A stretch of 64,000 nt of DNA from contig NC_065414.1 of assembly GCF_024362695.1 (NCBI RefSeq), forward strand, positions 7,643,501 through 7,707,500, written 5' to 3'. The notes under the pieces are model-generated. The model did no database searches, was not told the origin of the DNA, and saw only the letters and a program-made list of their open reading frames with translations. A program made the position numbers and the translations under genes. The stretch is from Pectinophora gossypiella (lineage: Eukaryota > Arthropoda > Insecta > Lepidoptera > Gelechiidae). Shown here in pieces: positions 43,837-54,609 of the stretch; within the stretch, counting starts at the first letter, position 1; every line of letters begins with the position of its first letter.

Positions 43837-44118
43837 GTCCTGTAGACATCAATCTAATTTTAATTGAATTATACCTGTAATTTTCTTATCAGCCGAATAG
43901 GAACGGAACGGAACACGCGTCAATTTTAGACAGAAATCTAAAACAACCCTTTTAATAATTTACATTGCCCAACAACCCAAGAAAATTAAGTTGACAGCAC
44001 ATGTCTAACGGGTTATAGAGTGAGATGCCTATTTGATTCACCCGCGTTATTCATTAACACTCTTTCCTTTTTGGTGGATAAGAAAATGATAGGTACACAC
44101 TCAAAATAAAATTACGAT
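43837..44118. mobile_element. MITE-F copy
   Basis: Left end TCCTGTAGACATC..TTATACCTGTAATTTTCTTA and right end TAAGAAAATGATAGGTACAC..GATGTGTCTGCAG are imperfect inverted repeats, as in 55577-55931. The 34-bp LINE insertion lies at its left edge and duplicated its first bases. Confidence 0.7.
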
Positions 44119-44755
44119 GTGTCTGCAGAAATTAATCATAGTCATTTTTTGAAAATAATAATTACACGTCTCAGATATAACAAAATTCAATTAAATGAAA
44201 TTTATATTAAATATTATTACGGAATTCAATTACATTAAATATAATTTATCAATTACAGGTGGTATTGGTTAGTAGGGTCAATATGTTACTAATTAGTCCT
44301 TTAACGGTCAAACAATTTAGGTAAAACGCGAATTTTCAAAAATTTGGTTAAAATGTTCTAATATTTACTGTAGGTATAATTAGCTTTAAAAAAGTTCACA
44401 GTTATATATTTTTTTTTACTTTTTAATGTGATTTTGAAGTAATATTTTAACTTTTATCAGTTCTAGGACCTAGGACTATAAGTAAAATTATTATTGACAT
44501 TTGAATATTGGGATAAAATCATCGCAGTCTACACGATACGAAAACCTGATATTGATATCCAATGAACCGTTGAATAAAACAAATAGAATATTCTTATTGA
44601 CATGGGAAAATACTCGCTCCTGAGGTATTTGTTTATAGGGCTGCCTTGATCCCTGAAATCTATATCCCGTTTATTTATTTACCTATTGTGTAGATTTCTT
44701 TGTATATAAATATTGGTTACATCTATTACAGGTTAGCAACGTAATAAATTAAGCA
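44119..44755. other. Unannotated stretch
   Basis: AT-rich; nothing supportable. Confidence 0.4.
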
Positions 44756-44890
44756 ACATTTAATTGCAGTTGAATTGCAGTCAGTTTACCGCTGAATTTC
44801 AGTCAGTTTATAGTTTGGATGCAGTTATGCCAACCGCAAAAAACTGCTTCTAGATTGCAATTTTGGGGCTGGTTGCAGTCGAAATTTACT
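44756..44890. repeat. Cluster of TTGCAGT/CAGTCAGTTTA motifs
   Basis: AATTGCAGTTGAATTGCAGT, CAGTCAGTTTAC.. and CAGTCAGTTTATAG recur; a related GATGCAGTT motif occurs near 19940. Possibly a diverged repeat. Confidence 0.3.
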
Positions 44891-46245
44891 TTTTTGGTAA
44901 TAGCCCTATATCCCGCTCAAGTGCAGGGGTTTTCCGATATATTTGTTCATCTCATCCCAGATAGAAGCTTGAGCCAGATGTAAGTGATCTTTCTTTTCTG
45001 CGCAGTTTGTCGTCGTGTACTCGTAAGCGTGAAAAAAACTAATTCTATGCTTGTCAAACACATTATTTATTTAGAAAAATAAATAGATAACCAAAGTATG
45101 TCTTATTCAAAACGAATGTTTTACAATTTTCATCGAACAATATTAATGATAGCTGTGCGTGTTTCAAATTATAATGCAATATAATGATAGTGTCATAGAA
45201 TAAGGAATAATACTAATAGTGTTTAAAAATTGTGTGCCCATTGGTACAGCTTAAACAAACAACTTTTTTCTTTTACAAGTTAAGCAATATTGTTTCTTGT
45301 AATTCAAATATAAATCGCAACGTTTGTTTTTACTTCGTAGATTTTATGCTCTTTTCTGCAGCTATTAATACTTATACCACTTATGTTTTACCAACTAATC
45401 ACACGTCTACAGTTCCGTGACATTACCGACAATTTAATAGCAGCAATATAATGGCGTATTCATAGCACAATACAAAAACACAAAATGGTTTACGCAGAGC
45501 TTAATAAAGCAGAAATTATGAGCTCAACCGAGGCTCGGTTGAACTGGCGACTAAATAAAGCTTGCATTATAACAGAGCTATAGGGTTGCACAATATGTTC
45601 GCGGGTTTATCGATAATGAAAAATAAAATTTATTACTTACTTCTGACAGACATAACTTATACACTTTTAAAAGAAGAAGAACGCGAAGACAATATTATTA
45701 TCATGATCACATAAATACGAACAGATTGAAAATAACATGCGGCCAGCGCGCGACTGTGGAATACGAAATGGCGATACGGTTACAACGTTGGTCTGTCAGA
45801 AAGCTCGGTGAGACGTGTGGGTACTTAGTTCGTCATGCGATGAATGTACCCCTGATTACCCAATTGGGAATTATACTCGTGAGCTTACGTTTGGGAGGAT
45901 AAAATACCTTAATCCGTTCTTACGATATGCTCAGGATAGTAAGAAAATGATCTTTTTCTTTAAGTACTCTGTTCTTTGTTCTCTGTTCAGCAGGGTCAGT
46001 ATATTATGTCATATCTTTACTTTGTAATATATTCCAAAGTTGACTTTTATTTATTATAAAATAAATTTCATTTTAAATTAACATAAAAATATCCCTGCCA
46101 ACAATGTAAACAAAATTAGTAAGTTCATAATAATAAATACCATAAGGTCTTAAGGCCCAAAGTCCTTTTCAAATCCAAACCCTGTGAAGCTTACTTTATG
46201 TAATAAAGCTTATTATAACATTAGTCGTTACCTGAATGATAAAAA
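44891..46245. other. Unannotated stretch
   Basis: Slightly GC-richer near 45738-45830 (GGCCAGCGCGCGACTG). No gene I can support. Confidence 0.35.
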
Positions 46246-46249
46246 AATG

Positions 46250-46430
46250 CCTAGTATTAAATGTGTTCTTCTAGTTATTAAATAACTTGTATTGTAGTTT
46301 CTTCTCCTCAGCCATAATACCTTGCGAAAAGACGTAGATTCAAAAATATTAAATTGTTCTTTAACAAGTTTATCCATAATAAATACATACGTCGAATAAA
46401 TGATTCTAATTTCTATCTACTGTAGGTCGC
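46250..46430 (+). mobile_element. LINE tail, GAATAAATGATTCT type, copy 1
   Basis: CTAGTTATTAAATAACTTGT, CAGCCATAATACCTTG, AACAAGTTTATCCATAAT and ACGTCGAATAAATGATTC. Shares nearly all blocks with 46965-47140. Confidence 0.55.
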
Positions 46431-46964
46431 ATGACGATAAAATTAAATATTAAAAGTAATTTTACATATTATTAAGGAAACGCAAACAAAATTGTAAATT
46501 ATATAAGAATCGATAAGCGTTTATTTTTAGTTAGCACTATAGAGCAATTTTGTTCAAACGGGTAAGCTACAATTGAAAACATTGCGCCTTTTGACATTGA
46601 GAAATTTGACCTCATAAATCTCAATCTGTAACTTGTGGCTTCCCTTTTAGCTAGAGCCGAGAAAACGCCTAATGGTTATATTTTCTACTTCATTGTATTA
46701 AGTACGCTTTACATATAAGTAAATAACTTTAAGACAAAATCTAACGATTAACATAATTATAGACATACGTATGTACGAAAGAAGTAGGTATTATATTATA
46801 TTATTACTTACATTCTATTACTCCGCTTAAGCCTTCCTTTCAGCAATCAAAGGTATTCAGTAACACATATTTAGTATGTAATTGTAGAAACTTGCACTAA
46901 TTTATTGATGTTTTCTACGGAATGTTGGCCTGATTTCCGGAAGTAAATATCTGTCATTACATGT
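46431..46964. other. Unannotated stretch
   Basis: Spacer between two copies of the same LINE tail; nothing else seen. Confidence 0.4.
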
Positions 46965-47140
46965 GTTGCTCTAGTTATTAAATAACTTGTAATGCCCTCA
47001 TTGATTTAAAAAATGTGTTGCTGTTGCAGTTTCTTGTCATTTCTTCTTCTCGGCCATAACACCTTGGGGACAAAATATTTTCAACAAGTTTATCCATGAT
47101 AATTATATACGTTGAATAAATGATTCTGATTTCTGTTGTT
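46965..47140 (+). mobile_element. LINE tail, GAATAAATGATTCT type, copy 2
   Basis: CTAGTTATTAAATAACTTGT, TTGCAGTTTCTTGTCATTTC, CGGCCATAACACCTTGGGGA, CAACAAGTTTATCCATGAT. A short fragment of the same end is at 19450-19480. Confidence 0.55.
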
Positions 47141-47604
47141 TTCTTAGGTTAAATTGGAGAGTTCATTGAAAATGCTATTCGAAAATAATATTTCATGGCA
47201 ATTGTTCAGCCCATTCGATATTCGCAATCAAATATCATGGTTGAATGTTGCTTTCAAGTGGTAACCAATAAATGAATGCTAGTTATTATATATAATCAGC
47301 ATGTATTTGCAGTAATAGATTGATTCTGGTTAAATAATAGGCACATAAATAAACTTGTATGCGTATATTGTAGGCTAAGTATACATAGATAAATGAACTC
47401 GCGCTTTACAATTCAGTGGGCAGAGCCATAAAGCTGGTTTTTCACTATACGAGTACTCTCTAACCGAGTGCGCTCGGATAACTAAACTAGTGGCACGCTA
47501 TGATGGTCATTTTCACGCATGTTCCGCTTATCATGTTCCGTATTAATTAATAATTATGTTGAAGGAGCATATGGCTGTACTTTTTTGTGTTCATCGAATT
47601 TCGT

Positions 47605-47783
47605 CATCATCTCCCTAGGATTATCCCGTTTTTCTAGGGGTCCGCTTACAAAACCTGAAGATTTGACAGGTCCGCATTTTTTTCAGAAGTGACTGCCTGT
47701 CTGACCTTCCAACCCGCGAAGGAAAAATCAGCCGAGTATCCGAAACTGCATTTCTCAGGAATGTGGGTCGCCTCACGATTTCC

Positions 47784-47814
<31 letters not shown>

Positions 47815-48255
47815 TTTGTACACAATGAAACAGACACAAGAAACATACAAAGAAAACAGATAGTACAGGCAAGCTTATCTCTAAACAAAGAGATTTCTTC
47901 TAGCTGACCTACGTGACAAGAGAGACTTTCAACGTATAATATTATATAGATAGACATACATACGCGTACAAATTATTTAGAAATTACTTATACTAATATA
48001 AGACACAATATAAACCTACAAACCACATTTAAATAAATTATAATATAATATATATTTCATATATATATAAACATATTATATACTTTCTTTATTGGTTTAT
48101 AAAAAATACACACTATATACAATATATATATTCCTTCACCGCTGAGCACGTGATATAATCATTTAATCTTATGATCCAAACATGAATTCAAAAACAAATT
48201 CGACAATAGTTGATTTAGGCTTGTGCTGGATTCGAATCTGCGACCTAAAAATGAG
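47605..48255 (-). mobile_element. SINE-1 split by a LINE tail
   Basis: 47605-47782 holds the 3' half (CATCTCCCTAGGATTATCCC.. to CACGATTTCCTT in plus orientation) and 48130-48255 the 5' half including box B (GGATTCGAATC). TTCCTT at both junctions may be the intruder's target duplication. Confidence 0.75.
47783..48129 (-). mobile_element. LINE tail family J nested in SINE-1
   Basis: Begins (plus strand) with eight ATTT/TTTA units, the tail, then GTACACAATGAAACAGACAC.., CAGATAGTACAGG, AAGCTTATCTCTAAACAAAG. The SINE resumes at 48130. The 5' part after about 48000 is very AT-rich. Confidence 0.7.
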
Positions 48256-48610
48256 AGGAAGCGAATTGTTGTACTTTATTATATCAAAATTATAGGGTGG
48301 TAATTATAGGGCTATTATAGGGTGCCGCTCGTTTACGTGGACAGTATAACCAAGAATAAGGGCATAACAAAACTATGAGTTCAACCTCATGCAAATCTGC
48401 TGTTGTCAACTAGTTTCTTTGGTACGCAGAACTTCAAGAACTGAAAACGGATATCAACATCGTTTTATTATCCTTTCCGTTGAACATAAAAAAATGTACG
48501 TAAATATTTTATGACAGTCCTAAAATTATATTATGTTACATAAAATACACATTCTTTGTATTTTTATAAAAAAAATACATTATTGAGTAGGTAAGTACTA
48601 TAAAAAGACA
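48256..48610. other. Unannotated stretch
   Basis: Nothing supportable. Confidence 0.4.
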
Positions 48611-48611
48611 A

Positions 48612-48782
48612 AGTAATGCTCGTAATCCCTATTGGAATGGTCAGAAACTCAAGTCGTCAGACACCAATGCAACTTTAGTACCATATCATATTATGTTTTT
48701 GACAAATTGAACTGTAATTCTCACTATTATGTCAAATTGCGATAGGGATTTCGTTCGTAAGTTGAGTCATGAATCATGACTG
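48612..48782. mobile_element. MITE-C, diverged copy
   Basis: TAATGCTCGT at the left, TTTAGTACCATATCA, TTTGACAAATTGAACTGTAA in the middle and TCATGACTG|TA at the right match 63754-63895 in the same orientation. Confidence 0.5.
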
Positions 48783-49640
48783 TAGCTACTCCATTTCTTT
48801 ATTCTTCTATTAATTTTGTAATATTATTCAGGAAGTGATTCAGTCGACTTCTACGTCAGACCGAGAATTATAACCAACAAAAAGTATTCTAGGTTATTAT
48901 TACGTCCTTTATAATTGTAGAATTGTTAACAGTGTCTAACAGTCTAATTCCGTTGAATTTGGTTAACGAAGCATTTCTGAACCACTCACTTCATAAAATC
49001 TTTAAGCAGCTTTAAGTATTTAAGAGCGACGTGCTTCTGCTCAGGAATTTTAAAGCTAGCCTCAAGTATACCACTTTTCTGTAATGGCACCCTACTTCGT
49101 TATATCCATAAGTTTTAACATCAAAAGGTTTCAATCTTTGTTTTAAGTACCTACCCAATTTTCTACTTAAAGAATCGAGTTTCGGCGAAATTTTGAAATA
49201 AGAACAAAAAGCGTAAGTATTTGATGAAAAATTCGTCAAGTTCAATTACGCGTATAATGGTAAAGACCTATATTTAAGCACAAAATTATGCTTATTTCGT
49301 TTTCAATTTCTGATAAGTAGGTAATTATTAACAAAGTTGTAAGAGTAGCTTTGGAAAAGTTTTGATTTTAATTTTAAAATACTTGTTGTAAAAAATCCGT
49401 GTTATATTTTGGTACCTACTTATTTATAAAATGTTTAGAACCTTTTATAACAAAACAATCGTTCATTACAATATTTTCCAATTCGAATATTTTTTATAAT
49501 GTGTAATAAATAATTATGATTTTGGACTGTCCATCCATTTTGCAAGCCATTTCAAAACCCATTTAAAACCATTCTAGGTAAAAGTCGATACTACAATTGT
49601 TTACCTGGATTGAAACTACCGTACGTATATTGTGAGGTTA
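48783..49640. other. Unannotated stretch
   Basis: Nothing supportable. Confidence 0.4.
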
Positions 49641-49647
49641 GACGATT

Positions 49648-49941
49648 ATGACTAACATTGACAAGGGAATGATAAACTGGTTTGGACACGTAGATCAGAT
49701 GAAAGATAATAAGATTACGAAAGCAGTATATAAAGCGAAGGTTGGTAGGGCTGACAGAAGAAGACCTAGATGGACGTATATTGACCAAATTGAAGATGTC
49801 CTCAGAAAAGGTTCAGTACGATCTACTCTGAACTGGCGTGTGTGTATGAAACGATTGATGAATGTGGAGGAAGCAAGAGAACTGTGTCAGGATTGAAGCA
49901 AATGGAATTCCATAGTCTCTGCTTACCCCGGTGGGAAATAG
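49648..49941 (+). pseudogene. RTE-like LINE ORF2 C-terminus with a premature stop
   Basis: The frame from 49648 gives 82 residues: WFGHVDQM near 11-18, then KAVYKAKVGRADRRRPRWTY, DQIEDVLRKGSV, NWRVCMKRLMNVEEARELCQD, followed by TGA (49894-49896) where I expect an Arg codon, then SKWNSIVSAYPGGK and TAG at 49939-49941. This is the C-terminal segment after the reverse transcriptase core, of a kind common in arthropod non-LTR elements. No catalytic residues are present. It shows that the ACCCCGGTGGGAAATAG block of the short tails is coding. Confidence 0.8.
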
Positions 49942-49964
49942 GTGTGAGTTTATCAGAGTGAGAT

Positions 49965-50295
49965 TTTTCGAAGCGACGCTTACGAGGGATTCGCTACAAG
50001 ACGACAATAAACACACTTGCTTGACTTCAGGCAAATAAATAAATAAAAGTGTACACTTATATTAGTGTACACACACTAGCCTACATTACCCCATTACCAT
50101 TTAGTCTCGGCTGACATGTGATGCGTTCTAATGAACAACTGGAGTACTCTGAAGTTTTTCCCTTGACGTTCATTACTCGCGGAAACTCAATACTGCAGAC
50201 ATTCTCCTTTCACATTAATTCCAACCGAGACTTCCTGCTAAGTATTTCATGTATGTTTATTTTCGAGCTCAAGTACTTCAGCATATTATATATAT
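49965..50295. other. Unannotated stretch
   Basis: Nothing supportable. Confidence 0.4.
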
Positions 50296-50720
50296 ATCGT
50301 GGCCATATCATAGAATTGATCATTTCATGAAATGATCGACCATTTCATGAAATGGTCGTATTTCATGAAATAGAACAACATTCGTTGGCCACATCATGAT
50401 GTGGTTTGGCCAGATCAATGAACACAAAACGTTTAACGATATGACCAACTAAATGCATGATTACTTCATGATATGGCCAAACGTTAGCGATCATATCGTA
50501 AAATAGTAACATTATCCACCGGTAGTGGCGCTGGTGTCGCTTTGTTTATGTTTTGCATAATGGCGGCGGACAATAATTATTCTTGTGTGAACGCGAATAA
50601 TACGAATAATAATGAGCAAATACAAGATAAAAGTGCATTGAAGCAATGTTTTGACACTAAGGTGAAAAGAAAAACTCGTATTAACAGTAGACAGCCACTT
50701 TATTTTTATTTTTAGGTTAT

Positions 50721-51017
50721 ATGGCAAATAATGAAGGTCGAGTGACCACGCTACGTAAATCAATGGACTATTATTGGATTTCAAAATATAATATAATTAA
50801 AACTGCGAATGAAGAGATATTAATTTTAAAAAAGAAAAATATAGACGATCCTACTGTCCGTAAAGTTTCTTTTTTTGACGTGACTTATTGTAGATATGCC
50901 GCAGATGGCATTAACTACTTGAAACAGGATTCTATTAAAACGCATAAATGTTTTTGTCATAATTTAAATTATCATAATCCTTTCCTACTGTCCGTAAAGT
51001 TTCTTTTTTTGACGTGA
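50721..51017 (+). CDS. Unidentified short frame within the TIR element
   Basis: 98 codons, the first part GRVTTLRKSMDYYWISKYNI.. then KTANEEILILKKKNIDDP. The segment (Y-W-x-x-K-Y-x-I, E-x-L-I-x-K-K) loosely recalls the stretch before the zinc-binding part of integrase-like proteins, but no catalytic motif is present and I would not name a family. A 134-bp duplication from 50850 shifts the frame, so the 3' part is duplicated out of frame. AG|GTTATATGG near 50714 could be a splice-acceptor or donor context. Probably a degenerate transposase or fragment. Confidence 0.3.
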   Translation: MANNEGRVTTLRKSMDYYWISKYNIIKTANEEILILKKKNIDDPTVRKVSFFDVTYCRYAADGINYLKQDSIKTHKCFCHNLNYHNPFLLSVKFLFLT

Positions 51018-51117
51018 CTTATTGTAGATATGCCGCAGATGGCATTAACTACTTGAAACAGGATTCTATTAAAACGCATAAATGTTTTTGTCATAATTTA
51101 AATTATCGTAATCCTTT
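50850..51117 (+). repeat. 134-bp tandem duplication
   Basis: CCTACTGTCCGTAAAGTTTC starts at 50850 and again at 50984. The two units differ at only one or two positions before the poly-T end, so the duplication is recent. Confidence 0.9.
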
Positions 51118-51899
51118 TTTTTTTATAATTTTTTACAAGGCATAACAGTAGGTTAGGGTGCGGCGGGGGTAGCCCTTGGGCCACCCCTACGCCGCCAGTA
51201 TGTTTATCTTACACACGACAAGTATACTGAATGATGACCAATGGCATGAAATAGTGTCAAAAAATATGACGACGACTTCAAAACGAGATGCAGTTACGGC
51301 GTATATGTCAACTACATCAACACTCCGTTAATCGAAAATGACTTTTTAATTTTTAATTGACTTTTAAACATTTTTGTACTTTGTACTAGAGTAATACATT
51401 ATTTCCTACCTTATTTCGCGTTTTTATTACACCACTTATCATGGACACCCTACATTAATGATATGGCCAAACGTGGATGGAAATATCATTAAACGCTGAC
51501 GTTTAAACGATATGGTCAGTTGAAGTTGGCCATTTCATGAAATACGACCATTTCATGAAATGGTCAATTCTATGATCTGGCCACGACATATACATTATTT
51601 TTTGTTCAATAGTAGAGAAGAAATGAAGAAAGAACAGTTTCTGTTTTATTTAAACTTATTCTTATTATTTCAATTTATGACTCGAACCTCGTGGAGTTTC
51701 AAGACTTTACTCGAAAACTATTTATATACCGCTATCAAAAAAAGTTTGTATACAAGTTAGATATGTAATGTAATTGTAATTTTAAAATTTGAATGTGATG
51801 TAAATTATGGTCTGAAATAAAGGAATTTGAATTTGAAACCAGAATGGACACTAATACCCAAGGAACATAACTAATACTTCAGTATTGGTCTACTGACGT

Positions 51900-52150
51900 C
51901 CTAGCGTTGTGCGCAAAAAAGTGGCTACATTTGAAATAACGTTACGTTATTTTTCGCCGTTTGACGCGTACCGTTTTGGAAGGTAAAACTGCAAGCCGCA
52001 TGACGCGAGGCGATGACCCAGATTAAGGTTCCAAGTACCCTGACCCCACAAAGACGTAAACCAACCCCAATACGTAATAATAACATGCTTATAGAATTAG
52101 AGAGGCCACACTTGCGCTGCCGATCCTTAGCATCGTCGCAATGATATAAT
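51900..52150 (-). repeat. Unidentified GC-richer segment with an 89-codon frame
   Basis: The minus frame 51925-52194 contains RIGVGLRLCGVRVLGTLIWV and SRHAACSFTFQNGTRQTA. Composition differs from surrounding DNA, suggesting an inserted repeat. I recognise no protein family; it may be non-coding. Confidence 0.3.
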
Positions 52151-52169
52151 TTCAACATAATTATTAAGT

Positions 52170-52470
52170 GCCACGAGGAACGCTTAACTCTCACTGTGAG
52201 GTCGTAAGTTCGAATCCCAGCACGGACCTAAACCAATTTTTATCGAATTCAAGCTTCATAAATTATTATTATCAAGTGTTCTGCGACTAAGGAGAACATC
52301 ACGAAGAAACCCAAATTCCCGAGAAATGTTTTTCGGAGGCATGTGATCTAACCTTCGAGTCGTTCCTGTAAATAATTGGACCTGTCAATTCTTGTCTTCT
52401 CTTGTTGTTGTTGTTCTTGTCTGTCTGGTTAGGTAACGTGTGAGAAACGGGATAACGCTAGGTAACGAAG
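52170..52470 (+). mobile_element. SINE-1, diverged, head partly lost
   Basis: Box B TAAGTTCGAATCCCAGCAC is intact, box A missing. Body AAGGAGAACATCACGAAGAA, ..CCCGAGAAATG.., and 3' ACGGGATAACGCTAGG match SINE-1; a TTGTTGTTGTTCTTG run is inserted near 52400. Confidence 0.65.
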
Positions 52471-52890
52471 AGGCACGAAGCGTTCGCAAAGCATCGTATC
52501 GTATGGTATGTCGTTATGGTTTATGATATTATAGAACAAGGCAGTGTTAGGAGGTATCGCTACGGATCTAATGCGTCGTGTGACATCACTCTTGCTCGAA
52601 AGATTCGAACAATACGATTCATCAAACGCTGTAATTCAATCAAACGCGATGATTCCAAGAATAGAATCTTCTATTTTTCGAGTCCGACATGTTCCTTCTA
52701 TATTTAATCGAACTATAATGAAACATCTGGTCTGTACGCCAACATTATTAGTACTAAGAAATTCTTTCAGTTTCACATAAAAAGTTTATTGCGGCATCAA
52801 TTTTGTATTTTGACTTTGAAATTCTGACAATATTGACTGTAGGTACTGACTGTTAGTGTAGTGGATGCTTCTGTAGATCGAATTGAATCA

Positions 52891-53050
52891 GGGGGGTTAA
52901 AATGGCCACATCGAAGCAATTCGTCTAAGAAATCAATATTGCAATTTAACATTTGCGCATATAAAAGTTAGGGCGCAATGAAAACAAATGTCAGAAAGCA
53001 ATATTGCTTTCTTAGATGATTTACTTTGACGTGGCCTTTTTATCTCCCCT
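52891..53050. mobile_element. MITE-D, complete hairpin, copy in a close pair
   Basis: Left arm GGGGGGTTAAAATGGCCACA..CAATATTGC, right arm GCAATATTGC..ACGTGGCCTTTTTATCTCCC. The arms pair through about 65 bp with a short loop at TGCGCATATAAAAG. Confidence 0.85.
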
Positions 53051-53059
53051 GTTGGTGTG

Positions 53060-53448
53060 TATGATCTAGACCACGTTTATAATTCCAACATGAGGCAACT
53101 TTGGTATAATAGATGTCGTATAGAACTACTGACAAATTATCAGCGTATCTCCTAATATCTATCGTACAGAAGAGCTTCATCACGAAGCAACGAAGCAGTT
53201 TTCGTGTTGTCTCTGACTATCCTGCCATGGAACAATTTCATTTTGTCCAAAAATTCAAAGTTGGGTATAAAATTTAATTACCTGTGTTTATTATAATCCC
53301 TATTAAAGTCGATTAAAACTTGTTAAAAATATTTTTAGTTAACTTTTATTTTCGTGTAAAATTTAGAATAAATAACACGGATTTCATTTTAATGCAAATA
53401 ACAAGCAAAAATATATAAGTAATGAAATCAACGCATAGTTTCAAAATA
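53060..53448. other. Spacer between two MITE-D copies
   Basis: AT-rich; nothing supportable. Confidence 0.4.
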
Positions 53449-53594
53449 CCAGAGGGTTAAAAAGGCTACATCGAAGCAATTCATGTAAAAATCAATATTG
53501 CAATTTGACATTTGCGCATATAAAAGTAAGTGTCAAATAGCAATATTGCTTTTGTAGATGAATTGCGTCGATATGGCCTTTTTAACCCTCCTGG
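53449..53594. mobile_element. MITE-D, complete hairpin, best copy
   Basis: CCAGAGGGTTAAAAAGGC.. pairs with ..GGCCTTTTTAACCCTCCTGG. Continuing inward, CATCGAAGCAATTCATGT pairs with GATGAATTGCGTCGATAT, and CAATATTGC with GCAATATTG. Total 146 bp; a transcript would form one long stem. Confidence 0.85.
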
Positions 53595-53998
53595 ACTAAA
53601 TGTTTATTTAGTAACTTGACCAAAAATCCCGGAACATAGACGTAGGCAGAATTATTAACACAGAAATAGACATAATACAGACATATTTACAGTTTTTAGA
53701 TGTTCTTTCACTGACACAGATTGTAGTCACAAATGGCTCTGCGGTGTGTATGAGTGAGTGCGTATTTTTGTGTAAGTACTCATACGTATATATGCGTGTG
53801 CCTGTAGGTATGAGTTTGTGAAGCGTTATTTGGAAATTGTCGGTCAAGACTTCAGTAACATAGTTATAACATAATAATTATTATATCAGTAAAGTGACTA
53901 ATTTATAAAAACTTACAAGTAAGTATGTTGAAAAGATTCTGAAGTTTGTTTATATTAATTGTGTGGTAAGCTTCTTCTAACACTGTATCTCTATGTGT

Positions 53999-54212
53999 AA
54001 AGGTGCTGACACTTGAGCATTCACTTGTAATGAGCATTTGTGCGAATGTAACAATATATTTTTAGCAAGCATTCTATCGAGCGTTCTTGCTCATGAAAAT
54101 TTAGCAATGTTTGGCTCTATGCTTGGCTTGGTTGTTCATTTCGACAAATATAAAAACGGCGAATGCTCGATGTTCCGTTACAAGTAAATGCTCAAGTCTA
54201 TCAGCACCTTAA
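53999..54212. mobile_element. MITE-E, about 210 bp
   Basis: Ends AAGGTGCTGACACTTGAGCA.. and ..TGCTCAAGTCTATCAGCACC are inverted repeats continuing through CACTTGTAA/TTACAAGTAA. A TA-containing target is possible but not resolvable. Single copy in the window. Confidence 0.75.
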
Positions 54213-54600
54213 GGATAATTTTATTTTATGGTGATTTCTGCTGTTATACTTGTTAGGTAGATTTAAAACTTAGTCCACTTTATCCTCATTTTCCCCCATC
54301 CATCAACACTCTCTTTGCTTATAAGGGATGTATCATTGTGGACATTGCCCTATGTTTGCTTGCTTGGTGTATCTTTTAATTATATTGCTCGGTATATAAT
54401 TTATAGCAGTAATAAATCCTTGTGTTTAGATAGATTGTTTGATGGGTAGACTTTTCTAGAAGAGAGGCGTTGGGAGACGGCGCTAAGAGAGACATGAGCT
54501 CTTTTGGTATCGATTACGTTGCACGGGAGAAGCTTGCCCGTGGTTTTATGTGGAGAAAGTGTGTGCTCGATGGACGTCAAGCTCATGACTCTGGTTCCAG
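54213..54600. other. Unannotated stretch
   Basis: Nothing supportable. Confidence 0.4.
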
Positions 54601-54609
54601 AATCTGACG

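Larger units (their letters stand above)
50300..51587. mobile_element. 1.29-kb TIR element with palindromic subterminal repeats
   Basis: Left end CGTGGCCATATCATAGAATT and right end (reverse complement) CGTGGCCAGATCATAGAATT are near-identical inverted repeats. The terminal regions carry multiple TTTCATGAAAT palindromes (three on the left, two on the right) and several ATATGGCCAAACGT/AACGATATGRCCA motifs. The target-site duplication is unclear because both flanks are ATATAT-like. The interior carries a small frame (50721-51017) and a 134-bp tandem duplication. Superfamily not identified. Confidence 0.75.

Noticed and set aside
49813..50034. Minus-strand frame of 73 codons
   Set aside because: It is antisense to the RTE-like LINE remnant.
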